A DNA stretch of 64,000 nt from NCBI GenBank assembly GCA_002914805.1, contig JXTB01000153.1:683993-747992 (forward strand), read 5' to 3'. The notes below the pieces were generated by a model. It had not been told where the DNA came from. It worked only from the letters and a program-made list of their open reading frames with translations, and made no database searches. Origin of the DNA: Parasponia andersonii. Taxonomy: Eukaryota; Streptophyta; Magnoliopsida; Rosales; Cannabaceae. Numbering within the stretch: the first letter of the stretch is position 1; each line of letters opens with the position of its first letter. The position numbers and the translations under genes are program-made. This document shows, one piece after another, positions 58,530 through 64,000 of the stretch.

Positions 58530-59570
58530 TTACACATAATATTTTTTCAAGTGCTGAGCGTTCCACGTGTTCGGCAGGTTTTTTCCCGTCTTGAGCTCTT
58601 TCAGGATATACGCACCATTGTCGAGTGCTTTGATCACTTCATAGGGTCCGATCCAATTGAAATCCAGTTTCGAGGAATTCTATGTTCTTACTTTCAAGAC
58701 CCAATCCCCGGTATTGAACCGCCGGATACTAACCTTTTTTGCGTAGTAGGTCCTAGCCTGTTGGTGGTATGAAGCCAGGTGGACCAGGGCCATATCTCTC
58801 GTTTCCTCCAGGAGGTCTGTGTTGCGGCTTAGCTGGAGTTCGTTTAAGGGGGCATCTTTTACCACTTCGGAGCGGAGGGTCAGGAGGCCGACCTCTATCG
58901 GGATCACAACCTCTGATTTGTAGACCATGGCGAATGGTGTCCTTCCGATCGACCTCCACTCCGTGGTTCGATGAGCCCATATAGCGGCCGGCAGCTCTTC
59001 TAACCACTTGTTTTTAGCCTCCTGCAAGTTCTTTTTGATGTTGCTGAATATGGCTTTGTTTGTTACCTCTGCTTGACCGTTCCTCTGGGGGTAGTTCACA
59101 GAAGAGAAATTGAGCCTTATATTATACAGCTCGCACAGTTTTTTGACCTTAGCATTTTGGAACTGCGTGCCATGATCGGTGTGTATCTTTTTCGGAATCC
59201 CGAACTGACAGATTATGTTCTTCCAAATGAAGTTAATCGTGTCTGTCTTGCTAACGGTTGCGTAGGCTTCAGATTCCACCCATTTGGTGAAGTAATCTGT
59301 GGCCAACAGGACATACCTCCTTCCCCCTGGACTTCTGGAAAGCTCTCCGACGATGTCCAGACCCCATTTGGCAAACGACCAAGGGGTTATGTTCGAATGA
59401 AGTACCTCCACGGGCTAGCGTTTCATTGGGGCGAACCTCTAGCACTTATCACATTTTTTGACGAATCGCACTGCCTCTGCCATTATGTATGGCCAGAAGT
59501 ATCCAGCCGTTAGTGCCTTATGGGTGAGGCTGCATCCGCTGGAGTGGTTGCCGCATACTCCCTCGTGGAT
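58530..59570 (-). pseudogene. Integrase of the Tat element
   Basis: The zinc-binding HHCC region is at about 59450-59565 (HEGVCGNH, later CDKC). The catalytic core at 58680-59411 shows WGLDIVGEL with the first acidic residue, TDHGTQF with the second and NGQAEVTNKAI with the Glu. The C-terminal part (WIGPYEVI, GAYIL, WNAQHLKKYY) ends with a stop at 58530-58532. TAG stops lie at 59439-59441, 59415-59417 and 58680-58682, so it is not functional. Integrase inserts the cDNA copy into the host genome. Confidence 0.85.
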
Positions 59571-59869
59571 TTATTCCATTAGCTTTTGCGCTTCTTCGGG
59601 ACCTATGCATCGCAGCATTGGTCCCATCATCGATCTCTTGTATAATTGTTCCCCTACTATCAAGTACTTGGCTGCCTTCAACCTGACCGACCTTGCCTTT
59701 TGGGGGTCTACGGGTAGGTTCCCCAACGTCAAATACTGGGTGATGGGCTTCATCCACCCTTCGTTAGCAGTTCTGGTGGCGAACACATGGTGCGCAGGGG
59801 TCTGCGTGGGGTCTTCCATGCTTTCGCCTTCTAGGAGAACTTCTATGCTTCCAGCCATATCCCCGATTG

Positions 59870-60240
59870 ACGTACTCTTAGCTAGCTCGTCAGCCCTCTG
59901 GTTCATCTCCCTAGGAATTGGTTCGATATTGAAATTGCCAAAACGAGCTTTTGTCCCCATTACCTTGGAGAAGTACCAGTGTAACCTCGGTTCTTTTACT
60001 TCGAAGTCTCCCCTGACCTGACCTGCGATCAACTGCGAGTCAGTCTTTACTACAATGTCCTCCACTCTGAAGTGTAGTGCCAGCTCAAGGCCTTGCAGCA
60101 GTGCTTCGTACTCCACTTTATTGTTAGTCGCCTGGAAGCCGAGTCTCAATACCTTCTCAATCCTAAGACCCGTTGGGGTCTACAAGACTATCCCGATACC
60201 TGACCCCGAGGCATTCTGGATCCGTCGGTGTGAAGCATCT
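59870..60240 (-). pseudogene. Additional archaeal-type RNase H of the Tat element
   Basis: The first acidic motif HTDGS is at about 60224-60238. Then, in another frame, LGFQATNNKVEYEALLQGLE carries the catalytic Glu and VKTDSQLIAGQ the next Asp. Terminal NQRADELAKS is the last motif. NN-x-x-EYEAL with this order is characteristic of the second RNase H that plant Tat elements acquired. A frameshift and a stop lie between the first and second motifs. Confidence 0.75.
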
Positions 60241-62260
60241 AGGTTGCTGAAGGGGGGCGGAGCTGGGACATCTGACACGGGTCATACTGCTCGCCGAAGG
60301 ACTCGATTTCCACCAGAAAATCCGCCATGACTTGTCCTTTTTTCGCCGCTCTAGGCTGATACTCGATATCGTATATTCTCAGCTCGATGGCCCATTTGGT
60401 CAGTTGTCCCGACAAGTTTGGCTTGTCCAAAATTTGACGGATAGGGAAATCAGTATAGATGATGATTGAGTGTGCCTCAAAGTACTGTCGGAGTTTCCTT
60501 TTAGTGTTGACTAGACCAGCTTTTCTGCTATACTGTATCGTGTCTCGGTATCCAGGAGCATGCGGCTTATGTAAAACACTGGTTTCTGCTTGTCGTCTTC
60601 CTCGATGAATAGTACAGCGCTGATCGCTACCTCGGATACCGCTATATAGGCGTACAGGCGCTCCTCTTCTACTGGGGAAGCCAAGATAGGTGGGTGACTC
60701 AAATACATCTTGAGATTTGTCAATGCCCTGTCCTGTTCCTCCCCCTAGACGACAGTGGAGCTTTTCTTCAAGCATTAGAAGAAAAGCTTGCACCGATCGA
60801 ATATTTTGGAGACGAATCGACTGAGGGCGGCTATCTTTCCAGCTAGGCGTTGGACCTCCCGAACAGTCGAGGGTCTCTGTATATTTGCAATCGAGGTTAG
60901 CTGGGTCAGGTTTGCCTCAATACCCCTCCGACTCACGATATGTCCCAGGAATTGACCGGAGGACACCCCAAATGCATATTTCTTGGGATTCAGACGCATC
61001 CGATATTGCCTCAGAATCTGAAAATATTCGTCTAGGTGTCTCAGATGGTCTGAATCTTCTCTGCTCTTCACGACCATATCGTCAATATAGACCTCCATCG
61101 TCTCCCCTAATAGCCTGGCGAACATTTTATTCATGAACCTTTGGTAGGTTGCCCCTGCATTCTTCAAGCCAAACGGCATACGCCTGTAGCAGTACAGACC
61201 CCGCTCCGTGATAAAAGTCGTATGGATCTGGTCCTCTGCGTACAGAGGAATCTGGTTGTACCCAGAATAGGCATCTAAAAAGCTCATTCTATTGAATCCC
61301 GCCGTCGCATCTACCATTTGGTCGATTCTCAGTAGGGGAAAGCTATCCTTCGGACAGGCCTTGTTCAAGTTGGTGAAGTCTATGCAAATACGGTCGTCAC
61401 CATTTTTCTTCTTCACCACAACCGGGTTGGAGACCCAGTGTGGGTACACACATTCCCTGATCAGACCGCTCTCCAGCAGCTTCTCTACCTCCTTGTTGAT
61501 CGTCTTGTTTTTCTCTGGTACAAAACTTCGGGGCTTCTGCCTGACTGACAGGAAATTATCATCTATGTTCAGCTGGTGGCAGGTATGTGTAGGGTCTATC
61601 CTGGGCATGTCATCATGGGATCACGCGAAGACGTACTCGTTCCGCTTCAAGAATTCCAACATTTTGTTCTTTTACTCCTCAAGTAGTAAGGCCCCGAGTA
61701 GAACCACCTTCGCCGGCTCAGCCTCTTTCAAAGGGACCGCTACCAGCTCTTCGATCGTGGATTCGGGACTGTCAGATTCCTCTTCGATTTGCTTCATGTA
61801 CATTGGTAGGCGGTCCTCTGATTGCTATCCTCTCCCGGTTGCAGTGTTGGCATCCGAATCAGCTCCCCTCAGAGTGGCTGAAAAGTATTTCTTTGCAGAG
61901 GCCTGGTCTCCCCTGATGTCTATCGTGTAGGCACCGTCCTTTGATAGACGTCTTAAGACTTGGTAGAGTGTGGAAGTGACCCCATGCATGGCGTGGATCC
62001 ATCCCCTTCCCATGATGATGTTGAAGGAGGACTAACAGTTAATGACGACGAAATCTACGTCCAAGCATCTCTCGGCCGCATAGACATTCAGGGTCATGAT
62101 ACCCAAAGGGCAGACCCTCGTGCTGTCGAAAGTGAACAGCGGCTGACAGGTCGGCCTGAGTGCGCTTCGATCCAGACCTATATTCTCGAATGTGCTGAGG
62201 AACAGGATATCGACGCTGCTGCCATCGTCGACCAAGACTCTCCCGACCAATGTGGAGCTG
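60241..62260 (-). pseudogene. Protease, reverse transcriptase and first RNase H of the Tat element
   Basis: Protease: VDDGSSVDILF near 62225 has the D-x-S/G-S retropepsin motif in its plant Ty3/gypsy form. Reverse transcriptase: the frame 60775-61608 contains MSFLDAYSGYNQI, GLKNAGATYQRFMN and the catalytic YIDD at 61078-61089. First RNase H: after RLAGKIAALSRF come VFYISRMLLD, YSIAEKL and, after a frameshift near 60520, IIYTDFPIRQIL. Stops interrupt it at several points (for example one TGA just before the 61608 frame). Enzymes of this block mature the polyprotein and make the cDNA. Confidence 0.85.
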
Positions 62261-62592
62261 ATCTACAACTTAATCACCAGGGGGTTGTCATGAGGCTGGC
62301 GCACCGTAGATAGATCTTGCTAGGTGAAAACGATAGGGGTAGTAGAGGTGTGGCTCTCTCCTGACGTCAAATGGTTGACGGAATGCCCTATCCTTCTCAG
62401 GCACTTCACCTTTCCCTCAGTTCTTTTGAGGCATTTCTACTTCTCTTCTTGATCCTGGGTCGGCTCTGGCCTGCCCACTATGGTCGGCACTATCCTCAGG
62501 GTCTGCTCTCCTGACCCAGAGGCTTAGATCTGCTTCCCTTTTTCAAACTTGGCGACGTCTTCCAGCGGCTGGGCTCTGCCTGTTTTCACGTA

Positions 62593-63922
62593 CTATTTCA
62601 GCCCGCCAGTGTGGATTGCCATCATGACCTGTGCGTAAAGGCTGCGGCAGCGGACGGTGTCGTGCACGAAGTCTTTGTGAAACTGGCAATACTTGCTCCT
62701 GTTCTTCATATGCTCAGGGACGCTAGATTTGGGCGGGTCTTTGAAAATGCCCATGTCCTTGTTTTGGAGGTAGATCACGTCGATCGACGTGTTGAGCTCA
62801 TACCTCGGCAGGGGGTCACGAGATGTCTTCCTCCTCTTACCGTCTTCCTGACTATTACGGTTAGGAGCTTCCTACTTCGGGGCCGACCTTTGGCCCGGCG
62901 AAGGCCTCTTCACCCCTTGTGGAGGCGGGATTTGTACCGGCGTCATCGTTATCACAATGGAGGTTTTGGGAGCCTTCTGGTGGCTTTTCAGCACCCTGAA
63001 TACCCCCTCTGACTTCGCTTGGACGTCCGCCATATCATACGGAAGATGCAAGAGGAGGTGGTCTGATAACATTGATCTGGCTGCAGGCTCCTGAAGAATG
63101 AGCCTGCGGCTTGGACCGAGTCGGTATTATGGACCAGGGACATTACCTCGAAGAAGCGCGAGAGGTACTGTCGCGGAGACTCATCTGCGGCCTGCTCTAA
63201 TCGGTGCAGGTCTCGTATGGTTTTTTGCTGTCTCCGCACACCCGCATATTACTTCAAGAAGAGCTTGCAGAAATCTTTAAACCTGTTTATGGATTTTTTC
63301 GGGAGCTGCCTGAACCTAAGCAGGGTCGGTCCTGCCAGGGTCGTAGAGAAGACTTTACAGATCATGGCCTCGTCCCTAGTTTCCGAAGCCATCTTCTGCT
63401 GAAAGTGGTATATATGGTCGAGGGGGTCGGTTTTTCCCTCGAACAGCCTGAAGGTCGGGGTCGTGAAGTCCCTCGGCCTGGGCTCCATCTAGATCCAGTC
63501 GGTGAAGGCCATCTGGTTAATCCCTCGCACAGTTTGCTCTGTCAGATCGTCAGGGGTCTGGATGTGATGGGCCCTGAGTTTCTTACCTAACTCCGCTATC
63601 ATCTCTTGCTTCCAGTCTGGAGGCGTACCTCCTGGGTTTCCATGGTATCTTCTGCCCATTGCACCCCTGGTTTGGAAGGGTCTTGACTGGCTTTGACATA
63701 CCCCTTGCATATGCGATCCGGAGGGTCTGGGAGCTTCCCCTCGCGGTTGATTTTTGAATTCTTGCTGGACCTCTTCGTCAAAATCTTCTCTCCACTGGGT
63801 CCTATCTTCGCTCGCCAGGAATTCTTGCTGGACCTCTTCGTCAAAATCTTCTCTCCACTGGGTCCTGTCTTCGCTCGCCAGTAGCCCTTCGAGGCGGGCG
63901 TTATCTCTGCGTACCTCTGCAA
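62593..63922 (-). pseudogene. gag of the Tat element
   Basis: Minus-strand pieces at 63489-63710, 63249-63488 and 62988-63239 share one frame, separated by TAG (63489-63491) and TAA (63249-63251). They contain FEGKTDPLDHIYHFQQKM and SPRQYLSRFFEV, matching the retrotransposon gag domain of plant Ty3/gypsy elements. A frameshift near 63070 leads to the next piece (62872-63072). A region with KYCQFHKDFVHDTVRC follows near 62650-62700, a CxxH..C knuckle-like pattern. The N-terminal end lies near or beyond 63922 and includes a 63-bp tandem duplication. Confidence 0.75.
63756..63881 (-). repeat. 63-bp tandem duplication in the 5' part of gag
   Basis: 63756-63818 and 63819-63881 are nearly identical; at least one base differs (CCTATCTTCG versus CCTGTCTTCG). 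The unit equals 21 codons, so the frame is preserved. Confidence 0.93.
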
Positions 63923-64000
63923 CTTCGTCCCTTTAAACCCAGGATAGCTTCGTGGGCTATGTCTGCCTTCCGGTTTGCTTCCGTAAGGGCGGCAAGCATC

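Larger units (their letters stand above)
52790..64000 (-). mobile_element. Ty3/gypsy LTR retrotransposon, Tat lineage, truncated by the window edge
   Basis: The order along the minus strand is gag, protease, reverse transcriptase, RNase H, a second archaeal-type RNase H, integrase, tandem repeats, then an antisense plus-strand gene. The second RNase H before integrase and an extra ORF in the 3' part are marks of the Tat (Ogre/Retand) lineage. Base composition is visibly GC-richer than the rest of the window. All coding parts carry stops and some frameshifts. The 5' LTR lies beyond 64000. The 3' LTR is probably within 52790-53790, but I could not fix its ends because its partner is not in the window, so the left limit given is approximate. 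Confidence 0.75.

Noticed and set aside
58753..59007. Plus- and minus-strand open frames inside the integrase region
   Set aside because: Shadows of the integrase frame in GC-richer DNA.

Overview
This is nuclear DNA from a flowering plant, almost certainly a core eudicot. The signs are spliced genes with GT-AG introns, AT-rich intergenic DNA full of degraded transposons, and plant-only protein families (an E-class pentatricopeptide editing factor, a WIT-type nuclear-envelope protein, an AVT6-type amino acid transporter). I cannot name the species from the sequence alone. One assembly gap of 987 N lies at 28921-29907.

Layout. (1) 4538-9748: a head-to-head pair, a RING-H2 ubiquitin ligase on the minus strand and a mitochondrial MEF13-like PPR protein on the plus strand. 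They are separated by about 1.28 kb holding a LINE RNase H remnant and short ACGACA palindromes. From memory, Arabidopsis has the same two families side by side (At3g02330/At3g02340), so this looks like old microsynteny. (2) 9.9-17.6 kb: a transposon graveyard. It holds a small hAT-like element with a perfect 8-bp target duplication, interrupted by a DUF4371-type hAT; an internally deleted Ty1/copia element with recognisable LTR ends, primer-binding site and polypurine tract; and a LINE 3' fragment with a perfect 70-bp tandem duplication. (3) 18348-22330, minus: a four-exon WIT1/WIT2-like gene (718 aa by my splice model). (4) 23-30 kb: intergenic, with a second DUF4371-type hAT copy, a possible subtilase propeptide scrap and the assembly gap. 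(5) 31298-34692, plus: a five-exon AVT6-like transporter (463 aa), with a LINE scrap in intron 2. (6) 35825-50163, minus: a 17-exon Furry/cell-morphogenesis gene (2155 aa in a phase-consistent model), with a 5'-truncated LINE in intron 3 flanked by perfect 15-bp target duplications. (7) about 52.8-64 kb: most of a GC-richer Ty3/gypsy Tat-lineage retrotransposon on the minus strand, running off the right edge. Pol is followed by three hairpins, a 99-bp tandem array, and a separate five-exon antisense gene on the plus strand.

The five host genes act in different processes (ubiquitin ligation, organelle RNA editing, nuclear-envelope tethering, amino acid transport, polarised growth); I see no pathway linking them. 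The most unusual part is the right-hand retroelement. Its antisense gene can be assembled through five exons with correct phase and no frameshift, although it now carries stops. Nearly all stops there and in gag-pol are one C-to-T or G-to-A step from a sense codon, as expected for decay of methylated DNA. All exon models are hand-made from splice sites and reading frame, with no alignment or transcript support.
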